64,000 nucleotides of DNA from contig NZ_JAJEJV010000004.1 in assembly GCF_021390675.1 (NCBI RefSeq), positions 1,054,001 to 1,118,000 on the forward strand. Direction: 5' to 3'. How positions within the stretch are numbered: position 1 is the first letter of the stretch; each line of letters opens with the position of its first letter. Below, in pieces: positions 17,305 to 26,959 of this stretch. Origin of the DNA: Dyella sp. 2HG41-7 (GTDB lineage Bacteria > Pseudomonadota > Gammaproteobacteria > Xanthomonadales > Rhodanobacteraceae). The notes below the pieces were generated by a model. It saw nothing but the letters and a program-made list of their open reading frames with translations. It had not been told where the DNA came from and searched no databases. Position numbers and translations under genes: made by a program.

Positions 17305-18327
17305 CTAGAACGTGCGCTGGACGGAGTAGTCCGCCAGCGTCGTCAACGCATCGCGGTATGACGAAGGCGGCAGCGCCGCCAATGCTTCGCGCGCCGCCCG
17401 CGCATGCCGTAGCGCACACTCGCGCGTGCGTTCGATGGCGCCGGATTCGCGAATGGCGAGAAGAATGTGATCCAGCGATTCCAGTCCGCCATGCTCGATG
17501 GCGTGGCGCATTTCGCGCGCCTGCTCAGCGCCGACGCGTTGCAGGGCGTAGATCAGCGGGAGCGTGGGCTTGCCTTCGGCGAGGTCGTCGCCGATGTTTT
17601 TGCCGAGCGTGCGCGCATCGCTGACATAGTCGAGTAAATCGTCGGCGATCTGGAACGCGTAACCAAGCTGCATGCCGTAGCGGCGCAGCGCGGCCACTTG
17701 CGTGTCGGGCAGTCCGCCCAGCAGTCCGCCCAGTTCCGTGGCGGCGGCGAACAGCACCGCGGTCTTGCGCTCGATCACCGCCAGATACGCCGCCTCGTCC
17801 ACATCGGCATTGCCGATATTGAGCAGCTGCAGCACCTCGCCTTCGGCGATGGTGTTGGTGGTATCGGCCAGGATGCGCATGATGCGCATATCGTCCAGCT
17901 CCACCATCAGCTGGAAGGAACGGGAATACAGAAAATCGCCCACCAGCACACTGGCTGCATTGCCCCACAGCGCATTGGCCGTTTTGCGGCCGCGACGCAG
18001 ATCCGACTCGTCCACCACGTCGTCGTGCAACAGGGTGGAGGTGTGAATGAACTCGATCACCGCCGCCAGCTTGATGTGCTTGTCGCCGCCGTAGCCAGCC
18101 GTGCGGGCCGCCAAGGCGTGCAGCATCGGCCGCAGGCGTTTGCCGCCGCCGGCGATGATGTGGTCGGCGATCTGGTTGATCAGCACCACGTCGGAGGCGA
18201 GTCGTTGCCGCACCAGGGCATCGATGCGCTGCATATCGCCTTCGGCGAGGGCGCGAACCCCAGCAAAATCGCGAGCGGGATCGATAGTCTGGAGAACGGA
18301 GGTGTTCATGCGGCTGGGGCTGGACAT
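17305..18327 (-). CDS. ispB: Trans-polyprenyl diphosphate synthase (IspB type)
   Basis: It makes the long polyprenyl chain (probably octaprenyl) of ubiquinone by successive isopentenyl additions. It has 340 residues; GGKRLRP binds IPP, the first aspartate-rich motif DDVVD is at 102-106 and the second, DDLLD, at 229-233. Start at ATG 18327; an internal ATG at 18309 (MNTSVLQ) is an alternative. It is divergent from ssb, across a 171-base gap, and functionally linked to the nearby ubi genes. Confidence 0.93.
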   Translation of the reverse strand: MSSPSRMNTSVLQTIDPARDFAGVRALAEGDMQRIDALVRQRLASDVVLINQIADHIIAGGGKRLRPMLHALAARTAGYGGDKHIKLAAVIEFIHTSTLLHDDVVDESDLRRGRKTANALWGNAASVLVGDFLYSRSFQLMVELDDMRIMRILADTTNTIAEGEVLQLLNIGNADVDEAAYLAVIERKTAVLFAAATELGGLLGGLPDTQVAALRRYGMQLGYAFQIADDLLDYVSDARTLGKNIGDDLAEGKPTLPLIYALQRVGAEQAREMRHAIEHGGLESLDHILLAIRESGAIERTRECALRHARAAREALAALPPSSYRDALTTLADYSVQRTF

Positions 18328-18498
18328 AGAACCCCAATTATAGAGGTCACAATCGCTTTACGTGTGATCTTGCCGGATATTTACACGCAAGCAAGCGGCG
18401 GCTGACGCGGATGCGGCCAAAAGGCCGCCGGATGCGGTCCCCGACCGTGTGTTAGCATGCTCGATCAGCCCTCATAAGGCATCGTTTTCGAGGATCTC

Positions 18499-18999
18499 AT
18501 GGCCCGCGGCATCAACAAAGTCATCCTGGTCGGCAACCTTGGCGCGGATCCGGAAGTCCGCTACACCACCGGCGGCACCGCGGTCGCCAGCCTGAGCGTC
18601 GCGACCTCCGAGCAGTGGACCGACAAGCAAAGCGGCCAAAAGCAGGAGCGCACCGAGTGGCATCGCGTCAAGCTGTTCGGTCGCCTGGCGGAGATCGCCG
18701 GCGAATACCTCAAGAAGGGCCGTCAGGTCTATATCGAAGGTTCGCTGCGCACCGACAAATACACCGGTAAGGACGGCGTCGAGCGTTACTCCACCGACAT
18801 CGTCGCCAGCGACCTGCAGATGCTGGGCGGTGGTGGCGAAGGCGGCGGCATGGGCGGCGGCGCGGGCGGTTATCGCGAACGCCAGCAGAGCAGCAGCCCG
18901 CGTCAGGGTGGCGGCGAATACGCCAGCTCGCAGCCGCGTCAGTCGGCTCCGCCGCCGGAGATGAGCAATCAGTTCGACGATGACGATATTCCGTTCTGA
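18499..18999 (+). CDS. ssb: Single-stranded DNA-binding protein SSB
   Basis: SSB coats single-stranded DNA and recruits repair and replication proteins. It has 166 residues: an N-terminal OB fold ([35 protein letters not shown]), a Gly/Gln/Ser-rich linker from about residue 110, and the conserved acidic tail DDDDIPF that partner proteins bind. GAGGATCT upstream gives a good ribosome site for ATG 18499. Its terminator follows directly. Confidence 0.97.
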   Translation: MARGINKVILVGNLGADPEVRYTTGGTAVASLSVATSEQWTDKQSGQKQERTEWHRVKLFGRLAEIAGEYLKKGRQVYIEGSLRTDKYTGKDGVERYSTDIVASDLQMLGGGGEGGGMGGGAGGYRERQQSSSPRQGGGEYASSQPRQSAPPPEMSNQFDDDDIPF

Positions 19000-19025
19000 T
19001 TTCGTCGATGCAACACGTTCGAAAC

Positions 19026-19052
19026 AAGCCCGCCGAGATGGCGGGCTTTTTA
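19026..19052. terminator. Terminator after ssb
   Basis: A 9-bp perfect stem AAGCCCGCC (19026-19034) with GGCGGGCTT (19040-19048), then TTTTTATT. The lipoprotein stop codon on the other strand lies in the T-tract, so convergent genes share the structure. Confidence 0.88.
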
Positions 19053-20960
19053 TTGCGGCGAATTTGCGCCTTCCGGCCATAGACGATGCAGCTCGTTGGC
19101 ATGCAAGCGAAGGATGCGCCGCAGTTCGATAATCGCTTGTGGCGTCTCCTGCACATCGTGCCAGGACGGCACGGAAAGTTCGGAATCTGCGCCATCCAGA
19201 TGCGCGCTTGCGTAAGGCACCACACCGTCGTCGGATTCGGCGAGCGGGCCGTTCGATTTATAAATGCCTACGATGGTGTGGTAGTGCACGGCAGGCGAGA
19301 TCGGCAGCGTGCTGGACGCCTTGATGAAAGGGTCTTCGTTGCTGAGGTTGTCGATGCTGTTGGGGATGCGCGCCGCAGCGCCGGGTTCGGCGTTTTTGCC
19401 TTGCATCGAATCGGTGATGTTTTTGCCTTCTTCCAATAACGTCAGAGGCAGCCGGATCAAGCCACCTATCCAGCGTGCCAACTTCCATTGTGCGACCGGC
19501 GTCCCGCGGTGCGGCGCGGCAAGAAATACCGCGCGCGAAACCTGTGGCATCGGCTCGAATTGCAGATAAGGCGCAAGGCGTTGCCGCAGCGCTTTACGTT
19601 GTTCGTCCGACAAACCGGGGCGCTCGGGCACGACGCTCCACAACTTGTCGTCGCTCGATGAAACCAGCAAGCGAGCGATCACGCCGCCCATGCTGTGACC
19701 GATCACTACGATATGGTTGGATGCGGTGGCACGTCCGGAGGGGTCGAAGTGCTGCAAGGTTTCGTCGATGGCCTTGCGGATTTGCATCAAGTTGGCCGCC
19801 ACCGGCGCGTTGGTGGGGTAATACACCTCCCACACTTGATACGTGTGCCGCAGTTGTTCGTCGCCCATCACTTCGTTGACGACGTTGATCCACGCTTCAG
19901 GGCTGCTGGCGAGGCCGTGCAGCATGATCACGGTGAGCCGATTTGGGTCGTAGGGCTGCATCAGCAGAACTTCGGGTTTGTTGATGCCACCACGACCGAA
20001 CAGCGCACGCAGGGAATCTTTTGCGAAGCCCGACTGCGCGAGCCAGACGCCGTACGCGGCAGTGAAGTTGGCGGCTAGCGGAATGTTCTGGCTATCAAGA
20101 GAGATGCTGCTATCGATGTACGGATTTTTCGCGTACACACGGACGTCGTGCGTATCGAGCACGCTTTGCAACGTTTCGCCCGGAAATTTCAGCACGGCGG
20201 TCATCGGTACGTAATTGGATTCGCGCCACGGACCGGTGTCGGGAGGCGTCGCGCCAATTGCGACGAATTCCGAGCCGAAGCCGTCGCGGCGATACACGTT
20301 GCGCAGCCCGCTAAAGCGCAATCCTTCGGCGGGAATCAAATCGTGCGGGATATGATCGCCGGAGCCGAGATAAACATCGGAATCGGGCTTTAGCAGTTGC
20401 CATCCCGCGACGGGCGCACTTGTCCAATTCGTGCCAAGCTTGGGAAGAAGTTTGAAGAAGCTCGCCACCGCGCGTTGCGTGGCGTAGTTGTAAAAACTCA
20501 GTACTTGCGATTGGCGCGTTTCGAAGACGCGTTCGCCAGGCGCGCGCGCGGTATAGAACAAATAAGCGTAGGCGTAACGCGCCGATTGCAGGTAGGCATC
20601 GAGTGCCGTATCGCTGATGGGTTCGCCTTTGCTGGCGCGATCGATCTGGATGGCAAACGACAACCACAATTCCGAAAGCGCGGACAGGCGGCGTTCGTCA
20701 TTCAATCCGTCGGAGTAGAGCAGAGTGTTGGTGCAACGAGGGAAATTTGCCGCGCATGTATCGCGATTGAGCGCCACCACATTGAGCGATTGGATGGTGC
20801 TGTCGCTCAGGGCGCGCGTACTCAGCACATCACTGCGCCGTTGCGCGGCATAGTCTTTTTGCGTCACGTGGTGAATGCCCACCATGGCGCATCCAGCGGA
20901 CAGCAGCAGGGGCGTCATGGCAACGACGCGCAATATCCAGTTTGCCTTGCGGCCTTTCAT
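19050..20960 (-). CDS. Lipase-like alpha/beta hydrolase lipoprotein
   Basis: A 636-residue protein with a lipoprotein signal: the lipobox LLSAGC places the lipidated cysteine at residue 24. The C-terminal half is an alpha/beta hydrolase (VIMLHGLASSPEAW, then the nucleophile elbow GHSMGG near residue 421), suggesting an esterase, lipase or PGAP1-like acyl hydrolase. The first 300 residues match no domain I can name; they include the DTCAANFPRCTNTLL cysteine pair. The substrate is unknown. It is divergent from the DUF4105 gene, with the two transcripts starting within about 80 bases. Confidence 0.82.
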   Translation of the reverse strand: MKGRKANWILRVVAMTPLLLSAGCAMVGIHHVTQKDYAAQRRSDVLSTRALSDSTIQSLNVVALNRDTCAANFPRCTNTLLYSDGLNDERRLSALSELWLSFAIQIDRASKGEPISDTALDAYLQSARYAYAYLFYTARAPGERVFETRQSQVLSFYNYATQRAVASFFKLLPKLGTNWTSAPVAGWQLLKPDSDVYLGSGDHIPHDLIPAEGLRFSGLRNVYRRDGFGSEFVAIGATPPDTGPWRESNYVPMTAVLKFPGETLQSVLDTHDVRVYAKNPYIDSSISLDSQNIPLAANFTAAYGVWLAQSGFAKDSLRALFGRGGINKPEVLLMQPYDPNRLTVIMLHGLASSPEAWINVVNEVMGDEQLRHTYQVWEVYYPTNAPVAANLMQIRKAIDETLQHFDPSGRATASNHIVVIGHSMGGVIARLLVSSSDDKLWSVVPERPGLSDEQRKALRQRLAPYLQFEPMPQVSRAVFLAAPHRGTPVAQWKLARWIGGLIRLPLTLLEEGKNITDSMQGKNAEPGAAARIPNSIDNLSNEDPFIKASSTLPISPAVHYHTIVGIYKSNGPLAESDDGVVPYASAHLDGADSELSVPSWHDVQETPQAIIELRRILRLHANELHRLWPEGANSPQ

Positions 20961-21040
20961 CGGTTCTTCTCGGTCATGGAAGCAGGATGAGCGGTCGTTG
21001 CCGTTCTATTATCCATGCATTGGCGACGCGGAGAAGGCGA

Positions 21041-22036
21041 ATGTGGGTACGGTCGACCTTGAACGTGCTGCCCGTTGTCGCGGCCGCGCTCTCCGGCGGC
21101 TGGGGCGCGCTGGCCATCTGGTATCAATTTCCAGGCGAAACGGCGTCGCGCTGGATCGCCAGCATTGTTTGGGCGGCTTTCGTGGTGGCGTTGATTGTGA
21201 CAGCCTGGGTGCGCCGTACCGGTTTGCCCATCGGCGTTTATGCGCTCTGCTTCATGATGTTGTTGGCGTGGTGGAGCACCATCGCGCCCTCCAATCATCG
21301 AGACTGGGCGGACGATGTGGCGCGTTCAATGACGGGCGATATCGATGGGAGTCGTGTCACCTTGCACAACGTGCGCGACTTCAACTGGCGCTCGGAAACC
21401 GACTACGACATCCGGTGGGAAACACGCCAATACGATCTGGATCGTCTGTCCGGCGTCGATGTGATTCTTTCATCGTGGGGCATGCCGGGGATCGTGCATG
21501 CCTTGATGTCTTTCGGCTTCGACGACGGTTCGCGCGTGGTGCTATCGGTGGAAGTGCGCCGGCAAAGGGATAAGGATTTTTCGTCGATTGGTGGCTTTTT
21601 CAAACATTTCGAACGCACCATCGTCGCCGCAGACGAAAGCGACGTAATACGTTTGCGCACCAACGTTCGCGGCGAAACCGACCACCTCTATCACTTGCAA
21701 ATGAGCAAGCAAGCGATGCGCGCGCTGTTTGTTTCCTACATACGCGAAGCCAACGAATTGACCGTGAAGCCGGCGTTCTACAACACCGCGACGTCGAACT
21801 GCGTAAGCATCGTGTACGACATGGCCAAGCAGATCGATCCGAAGTTGCCGTACGACTATCGCCTGCTGCTGACAGCGTATTTGCCCAGCTATCTCTATCA
21901 AGTCGGCGCGCTGGACAAACGTTATCCGCTCGCCGTTTTGACCGCGCAAGGCGATATCACGATGCGCGCTCGCGCCACCAAGCCGGGCGACGATTTTTCG
22001 CGAGCGATTCGAACACCGCCGGAGCCGGGACTGTAA
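21041..22036 (+). CDS. DUF4105 (Lnb N-terminal-like) membrane protein
   Basis: It has 331 residues from ATG 21041, where GAGAAGG gives a good ribosome site. Three hydrophobic segments occupy the first 90 residues, then a soluble domain that probably faces the periplasm. The core VTLHNVRDFNWRSETDYD, then SSWGMPGIVHAL and a later Asn-Cys (TSNCVSIVYD, Cys near 252) fit DUF4105, a papain-like fold whose Cys and His are thought catalytic. Members of this group include the lipoprotein N-acyltransferase Lnb; whether this protein has that activity is unknown. Its divergent neighbour is a lipoprotein hydrolase. Confidence 0.75.
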   Translation: MWVRSTLNVLPVVAAALSGGWGALAIWYQFPGETASRWIASIVWAAFVVALIVTAWVRRTGLPIGVYALCFMMLLAWWSTIAPSNHRDWADDVARSMTGDIDGSRVTLHNVRDFNWRSETDYDIRWETRQYDLDRLSGVDVILSSWGMPGIVHALMSFGFDDGSRVVLSVEVRRQRDKDFSSIGGFFKHFERTIVAADESDVIRLRTNVRGETDHLYHLQMSKQAMRALFVSYIREANELTVKPAFYNTATSNCVSIVYDMAKQIDPKLPYDYRLLLTAYLPSYLYQVGALDKRYPLAVLTAQGDITMRARATKPGDDFSRAIRTPPEPGL

Positions 22037-22042
22037 AAGCAC

Positions 22043-22065
22043 GAAAGCCCCGAAACGGGGCCTTC
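22043..22065. terminator. Hairpin between convergent DUF4105 and epimerase genes
   Basis: GAAAGCCCCG (22043-22052) pairs with CGGGGCCTTC (22056-22065) with one mismatch and a 3-base loop. It lies between converging stops and probably ends both transcripts; a T-tract is lacking. Confidence 0.5.
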
Positions 22066-22097
22066 GCATACGCATCGCATCCGTTTTCAACGTTGGC

Positions 22098-23315
22098 TTA
22101 TGGCTTGCCGCCGCTGCGGATCAAGGCCATCACTTCGTAGCTCGCGCCCATGGTGTGATAGTCGACTTTGCCGGCGGGGCTTTTCTCACCGCTGTACTTT
22201 TTGTTGTCCTGCGTGAGGATGCGATACCACGCGCCGTAGGTGTGATCGACAAAGTGATCCCACGAGTAGGCCCACAAGTTGCCGTACCACTCGTCGTATT
22301 TCGCATCGCCCGTGCGTGCGTGCAACAACGCAGCGGCGGCCAGCGATTCGGCCTGCACCCAGAAATATTTATCGCCGTCGCACACCGTGCCGTCCGGCGC
22401 GAAGCCGTAGCACATGCCGCCGTTGACCGAATCCCACGAATATTTGAGCGCGGTATCGAACAAATGCTGCGCCGTCGGCAGAATCCACGTTTCCTCGCGC
22501 CCGCGTTCAAGCAGCAGCGGTTCGAGGATCATCAACAGCTTCGCCCACTCGGTTTGATGACCGGGCTGGAAACCCCACGGGCGGAACAAATGCTTGGGAT
22601 CGTCGAGGTGGTAATTCCAGTCGATGGTCCAATCGACGTGGTAGTGCTCCCACACCAGACCGTTGCCGAGCTTGGCCTGGCGTTGCGTCATGGTTTGCGC
22701 AAGCGTCAGCGCGCGCTCGAGATAACGCGGTTCGTCACTGGCCTGATACGCAGCGAGCATCGCCTCGCACATATGCATGTTGGCGTTTTGCCCGCGATAC
22801 GTGCTGAAGTTCCACTGCGGATCAGCCTCGTCGCGATAGAGGTTTGCTTGCGCATCCCAGAAATGTTTTTCCAGCAGCTGCCACGTTTCGTCCATCCACG
22901 CCGCGGCTTCTTTGACGCCGGCCTTCAGTGCGGTGGAATAGGCGAGCAGTACGAATGCGACGCCGTAGCAATGATTGGTGCGATCTTCCGGCTTGCCGTC
23001 GCGCAGCGTCCAGGCGTATCCGCCTGTGGATGGATCGCGATGCACGTCGCGCAGATAACGCAGACCGTGATGGGCGGCGTCCAGATATTCCTGCTTGCCG
23101 AATTCGATCGCGGCCATCGCGTAGTTGAAGACGAAGCGCGTGCTGCTTACCAGATGACGATGGCTGGTGTCGTACACCGTGCCGTCGTCGCGAAAGTAAT
23201 GGAAAAAGCCGCCGGTGGGATCGATGGCGCGCGGATGGTAGAACGCCATGGTTTGCGCGATGTGCTCGCGCAGAAATGATTCGGAACGAAAATCCGGATG
23301 AGCCGGCGTGGTCAT
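22098..23315 (-). CDS. AGE-family epimerase/isomerase, probably D-mannose isomerase
   Basis: A 405-residue (alpha/alpha)6-barrel protein of the N-acylglucosamine 2-epimerase superfamily. The family's catalytic-site motif PGHQTEWAKLL is near residue 253 and the C-terminal DYHTMGASYEV supplies another His. I start it at ATG 23315, which overlaps the kinase stop by four bases; the frame continues upstream to 23648, inside the kinase gene. The context (alpha-mannosidase, sugar transporter, fructokinase-like gene) suggests interconversion of mannose and fructose, as in YihS and bacterial mannose isomerases, rather than acetylated sugars. That choice is inference. Confidence 0.86.
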   Translation of the reverse strand: MTTPAHPDFRSESFLREHIAQTMAFYHPRAIDPTGGFFHYFRDDGTVYDTSHRHLVSSTRFVFNYAMAAIEFGKQEYLDAAHHGLRYLRDVHRDPSTGGYAWTLRDGKPEDRTNHCYGVAFVLLAYSTALKAGVKEAAAWMDETWQLLEKHFWDAQANLYRDEADPQWNFSTYRGQNANMHMCEAMLAAYQASDEPRYLERALTLAQTMTQRQAKLGNGLVWEHYHVDWTIDWNYHLDDPKHLFRPWGFQPGHQTEWAKLLMILEPLLLERGREETWILPTAQHLFDTALKYSWDSVNGGMCYGFAPDGTVCDGDKYFWVQAESLAAAALLHARTGDAKYDEWYGNLWAYSWDHFVDHTYGAWYRILTQDNKKYSGEKSPAGKVDYHTMGASYEVMALIRSGGKP

Positions 23316-24289
23316 GCGTAAGTCTCCATAAACTGAATGGCTTCGTCGGCGTGAGGCATCGCAGCGAACGAGCCGTGACGGGTCACCGCCACCGCGCCGC
23401 ACGCGCTGGCGAAACGCAGCGCGGCGTGCAAGCGGGGCAGAGTGGCGACCCATGCGTCGAGATTGTCGGCGGTGATTTCCTGATGCTCGAATTGATAGAG
23501 CAAGCCGCCGACGAACGCGTCGCCGGCGCCAGTGCTGTCCACCATCGGCACGTTGTAGCAAGGCAATTCGCCTTGCGCATCCGGATGGAACCAACGCAAG
23601 GGATGCGGGCCGTCCGTCACGATCAGCAAGCGCGCAGTGCCGCTCCACAAGCGTTCGAGCAACGCCTCTTCGCCCTCATCCGCCAGCCAGTCGAACTCCT
23701 CGGCGCTGAGTTTCACCACATCGGCTTGCAGCAGCGCCGGCCAGACATGGGAACGCGGCTCGGAACCGCGCGGCCAAAGCGCCGGGCGCAGATTGAGATC
23801 GAAACTCACCAGCGCGCCGGCCTGTCGCGCGCGACGCATGCCCGTGAGCGTGACGTCGGCCAAGTCGGGATCGGTCATGCTGTTGGAGCAGATATGGAAC
23901 ACCGCAGTGTTCTCGAACGTCTGCGGACGAAAATGCTCGATGCGGAACAGCAGATCGGCGGATGGCGGACGGTAGAAGGCGAAGCTACGCTCGCCGCGTC
24001 CATCCAGGGTAACGAACGCCAAGGCGGTATTCGCCTCGCCGGTGCGCGCGACGTCGGCCGTATCCACGCCCGCCTGTTGCAGGCTGTGCATCAAGAAATC
24101 GCCGAAACGATCAAGCCCCAACATACCCGCAAAACGCGCGTGACTACCCAGTTTGGCGACCGCAACCGCCACATTGGCAGGTGCGCCGCCGGCGAAAGGA
24201 ATGAAGTGACGTGCAAAGCCGTGGCCGTCGGCGCCCTCGCCGTGCATGTCAATCAATGCCTCGCCGAAGCAGAGGATGGAACGTTTCAT
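23312..24289 (-). CDS. PfkB-family sugar kinase, probably fructokinase
   Basis: A ribokinase-fold kinase of 325 residues. ILCFGEALIDMHGE opens it, then FAGGAPANVAVAVAKLG (signature 1), and near residue 250 DSTGAGDAFVGGLL, the ATP-binding and catalytic-base signature 2. The start is ATG 24289, with GGGG upstream; a TTG lies just before it. In this locus it most likely phosphorylates fructose made from mannose by the next gene, to which it is coupled by an ATGA overlap. Another hexose substrate cannot be excluded. Confidence 0.9.
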   Translation of the reverse strand: MKRSILCFGEALIDMHGEGADGHGFARHFIPFAGGAPANVAVAVAKLGSHARFAGMLGLDRFGDFLMHSLQQAGVDTADVARTGEANTALAFVTLDGRGERSFAFYRPPSADLLFRIEHFRPQTFENTAVFHICSNSMTDPDLADVTLTGMRRARQAGALVSFDLNLRPALWPRGSEPRSHVWPALLQADVVKLSAEEFDWLADEGEEALLERLWSGTARLLIVTDGPHPLRWFHPDAQGELPCYNVPMVDSTGAGDAFVGGLLYQFEHQEITADNLDAWVATLPRLHAALRFASACGAVAVTRHGSFAAMPHADEAIQFMETYA

Positions 24290-24460
24290 CAAAAAACCCC
24301 AAATTGAAAACGAATTGTGATCTTTCTTCCTTGCCGCGTCGTGACGAGCGGTGCAGTGACAGGCGATCGTGCGTGGTATCGAGACCGCGGTGCGTTTCCG
24401 GTTGTGGCCGCAAACGTGCTGTTCACATCACCTCTCCCGACACGGAGAGAAAACAAATTT

Positions 24461-25783
24461 CTATTCCGGATTGACCGGCGCACTGCGAATATTCGAGCCG
24501 CTCCAACCGTAGAAGACGATGTACGCGTAGCACAGCAACGGCAAATAGAACGCATGCTGCACGCCGATGTGATCGGCCAGAAAACCTTGCAACTGAGGGA
24601 CCACTGCGCCACCGACAATCGCCATGATCAGCAAACTCGAGGCTTTGCCAGTGAGCGGGCCCATGCGCTCGATGCCGAGCGAGAATATGGTGGGGAACAT
24701 GATTGAATTGAAAAGGCCGATCGCCACGATGCTGTAAACCGCCACATCGCCGCTAGTCGATATTGTTGTCAGCAACAAGATCACGTTCACCACTGCAAAG
24801 ATGCTTAGCAACTTGCGCGGCGAGAATTTCGCGAGCAACACGGAACCGAGAAAGCGGCCCAGCATCGCGCCGCCCCAATAGAGCCCCACATATTTCGCCG
24901 CGACTTGTTCCGTCATGTGACCGATCGTCGGCCCTGAAAGATAGTTCACCATGAAGCTGCCGATCGATACTTCAGCTCCGACATAGAAAAAAATGGCGAA
25001 GACGCCGAACATCACATGTGGATACCGCAACGCATCCAACAGCGTGTGATGACCGGTATCGGCCTGCTCGGTGCTTTCTTTTAGCGTCGGCAGTCGGAAG
25101 ATCCATACAAACACGGCCAACAAAATCAGCACAACGGCCAGGCCGATATAAGGCGTTTGCACAGCCTGCGCTTCTTGCGTGCGATAGAGCATCTGCTGCG
25201 TGGCGGAAAGGCTGGCGATTTCAGCCGCGCTTTTAACCTGGGTAGAAAGAATGAACATGCTGCCGAACCAAGGCGCAATCGTTGTGCCCAACGAATTGAG
25301 CGCTTGCGCCAGGGTGAGTCGGCTGGAACTGGTTTTTTCGGGCCCAAGCAGCGCTACGTAAGGATTGGCCGCTACCTGCAACACTGTGATGCCTGTTGCG
25401 AGCACAAAAAACGCACCGAGAAATGCGGGATACCAGCGCAGTCCCGCCGCTGGCCAGAAACCCAGCGCGCCGATGCCGGCAATTACCAGGCCCGTCACGA
25501 TGCTTTTCTTGTAACCGAGATGGGCGACCAATCGTCCGGCCGGTAACGACATCAGGAAGTAGGTACCGAAGAAGGTGAGCTGCACCAGCATCACTTGTGC
25601 GTAGCTCAGCTCGAACACCGCTTTCAAATGCGGAATCAGAATATCGTTCAAGCACGTCAGAAAGCCCCACATGAAAAACACCGTGGTAATCACGGTGAGC
25701 GCCATCGGGTAGTACGTGTAGCGAGAATCGCTTGATGCCGTCGACGTTCCGGAAGACGGCGCAGTGGGTGCGGTAAATGCCAT
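24461..25783 (-). CDS. FucP-family sugar:proton symporter (MFS)
   Basis: A 440-residue, 12-helix inner-membrane transporter from ATG 25783. The N-terminal pattern FFMWGFLTCLNDILIP is the hallmark of the FucP/GlcP (fucose, glucose/galactose) subfamily of the major facilitator superfamily. Downstream of the LacI gene by 17 bases and upstream of the kinase, it is the likely importer of mannose or mannobiose released by the GH92 enzyme. A 171-base gap to the kinase holds a small CTCTCC/GGAGAG hairpin (24432-24449) but nothing else clear. Confidence 0.92.
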   Translation of the reverse strand: MAFTAPTAPSSGTSTASSDSRYTYYPMALTVITTVFFMWGFLTCLNDILIPHLKAVFELSYAQVMLVQLTFFGTYFLMSLPAGRLVAHLGYKKSIVTGLVIAGIGALGFWPAAGLRWYPAFLGAFFVLATGITVLQVAANPYVALLGPEKTSSSRLTLAQALNSLGTTIAPWFGSMFILSTQVKSAAEIASLSATQQMLYRTQEAQAVQTPYIGLAVVLILLAVFVWIFRLPTLKESTEQADTGHHTLLDALRYPHVMFGVFAIFFYVGAEVSIGSFMVNYLSGPTIGHMTEQVAAKYVGLYWGGAMLGRFLGSVLLAKFSPRKLLSIFAVVNVILLLTTISTSGDVAVYSIVAIGLFNSIMFPTIFSLGIERMGPLTGKASSLLIMAIVGGAVVPQLQGFLADHIGVQHAFYLPLLCYAYIVFYGWSGSNIRSAPVNPE

Positions 25784-25800
25784 GTGTGGTTTCCGGATGG

Positions 25801-26850
25801 TCAGGCGTGAGGCGGGCTGCTGCTTTCGCGCACGAGCAAATGCACAGGTGCGGTGGTTTGGTGCGGCGGTGCGGACGGATCGCGTACGCGCTGAAGTATC
25901 AATTCCGCCGCCTGCCTGCCACGATCGCGCGGCGTTACGGCAAGCGTCGTCAGCGGCGGCGCGCTGACGGCCGCTTCGGCGATATCGTCGAAGCCGGTGA
26001 GCGCGAAATCGGTGCCGGGCTGCAATCCGCGTTGATGCAAGCCGAGCATCAAACCGAGCGCGACCGCATCGTTGTAGCAAACGGCGGCGGTGGGCGCGTG
26101 TTTGCCGTTGAACAGCTGATCGCTCTGCGCGACAGCGTCCAAACGGTTGGGAATGCATTCCACCACCCAGTTCGACTCGACCTGCAGGCCTGCGGCTTGC
26201 ATCGCGTCGGCATAGCCGCTGCGACGTTGACGGCACGAACTCGAACCTTGATGGCCGCCGTAGAACGCAATGCGTTTATGACCTTGGCCGATCAAATGTT
26301 CGGTGGCGAGGCGCGCGCCGCGCTGGTTGTCCAGAAACAGACGATCCCAGTGATCGCACGCGGCGACATCGCCGCTTACTTCGCGGTTGAACAGCAGCAG
26401 CGGCGTCTGCGAACCGACGGCGGAGAGCAACTGTTGCGCGTCGCTTCCTTCGGCAGGCGACAAAATGATGCCGGCCGGTCCGTGTTCCATCAGCGAACCG
26501 AGCACCGCCAATTCGCGTTCGGTCGATTCGCCAGTGCTGCCCAGCAAGGTGACGAAACCGGTGTCGCCCAAAATTTCATCGACCCCCGCCGCGAATTCCG
26601 CGAAGAACGGGTTGGCCAAATCGTTGAGCACGAGCGCTATGCTCGACGACGTGCGCCGGCGCAAATTCGCCGCCGCGCGGTTGTAGACGTAGCCCTGGCG
26701 GCGAAGTTCTTCTTCCACGCGCGCGCGGGTGTGCTTGTTGACCAGTGGACTGCCCCGCAGGACAAGTGACACCGTCGCCCGGGAGACGTCGCAGCCCGCG
26801 GCAATATCGCTAAGGGTGACCTTGCGGCCGACCGGCGGTGTGTTCCCCAT
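25801..26850 (-). CDS. LacI-family regulator of the mannoside locus
   Basis: A 349-residue LacI/GalR repressor. The N-terminal helix-turn-helix VTLSDIAAGCDVSRATVSLVL and hinge helix are followed by a periplasmic-binding-protein-like effector domain (SIALVLNDLANPFF onward to FALTGFDDIAEAA). It is the first gene of the leftward operon and divergent from the GH92 gene. Two palindromes with a central CG (26869-26884 and 26960-26975) in the shared promoter region are its likely operators, so it probably controls both its own operon and the mannosidase. The effector sugar is not known. Confidence 0.92.
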   Translation of the reverse strand: MGNTPPVGRKVTLSDIAAGCDVSRATVSLVLRGSPLVNKHTRARVEEELRRQGYVYNRAAANLRRRTSSSIALVLNDLANPFFAEFAAGVDEILGDTGFVTLLGSTGESTERELAVLGSLMEHGPAGIILSPAEGSDAQQLLSAVGSQTPLLLFNREVSGDVAACDHWDRLFLDNQRGARLATEHLIGQGHKRIAFYGGHQGSSSCRQRRSGYADAMQAAGLQVESNWVVECIPNRLDAVAQSDQLFNGKHAPTAAVCYNDAVALGLMLGLHQRGLQPGTDFALTGFDDIAEAAVSAPPLTTLAVTPRDRGRQAAELILQRVRDPSAPPHQTTAPVHLLVRESSSPPHA

Positions 26851-26868
26851 TTATGCCAGGTCCTCGCT

Positions 26869-26884
26869 TTTAGAACGATCCAAA
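26869..26884. promoter_or_regulatory. Putative LacI-type operator 1
   Basis: TTTAGAACGATCCAAA is a near-palindrome with a central CG, 18 bases upstream of the LacI start codon. It differs by one base from the copy at 26960. The position suggests autoregulation of the leftward operon. Confidence 0.6.
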
Positions 26885-26959
26885 TTTACCCGAACCGGCA
26901 TTTTTGTGATCACGCACTGCAACATGCCAAGTTCTTCCCCCAAATGGTAGTTTGCGCCA

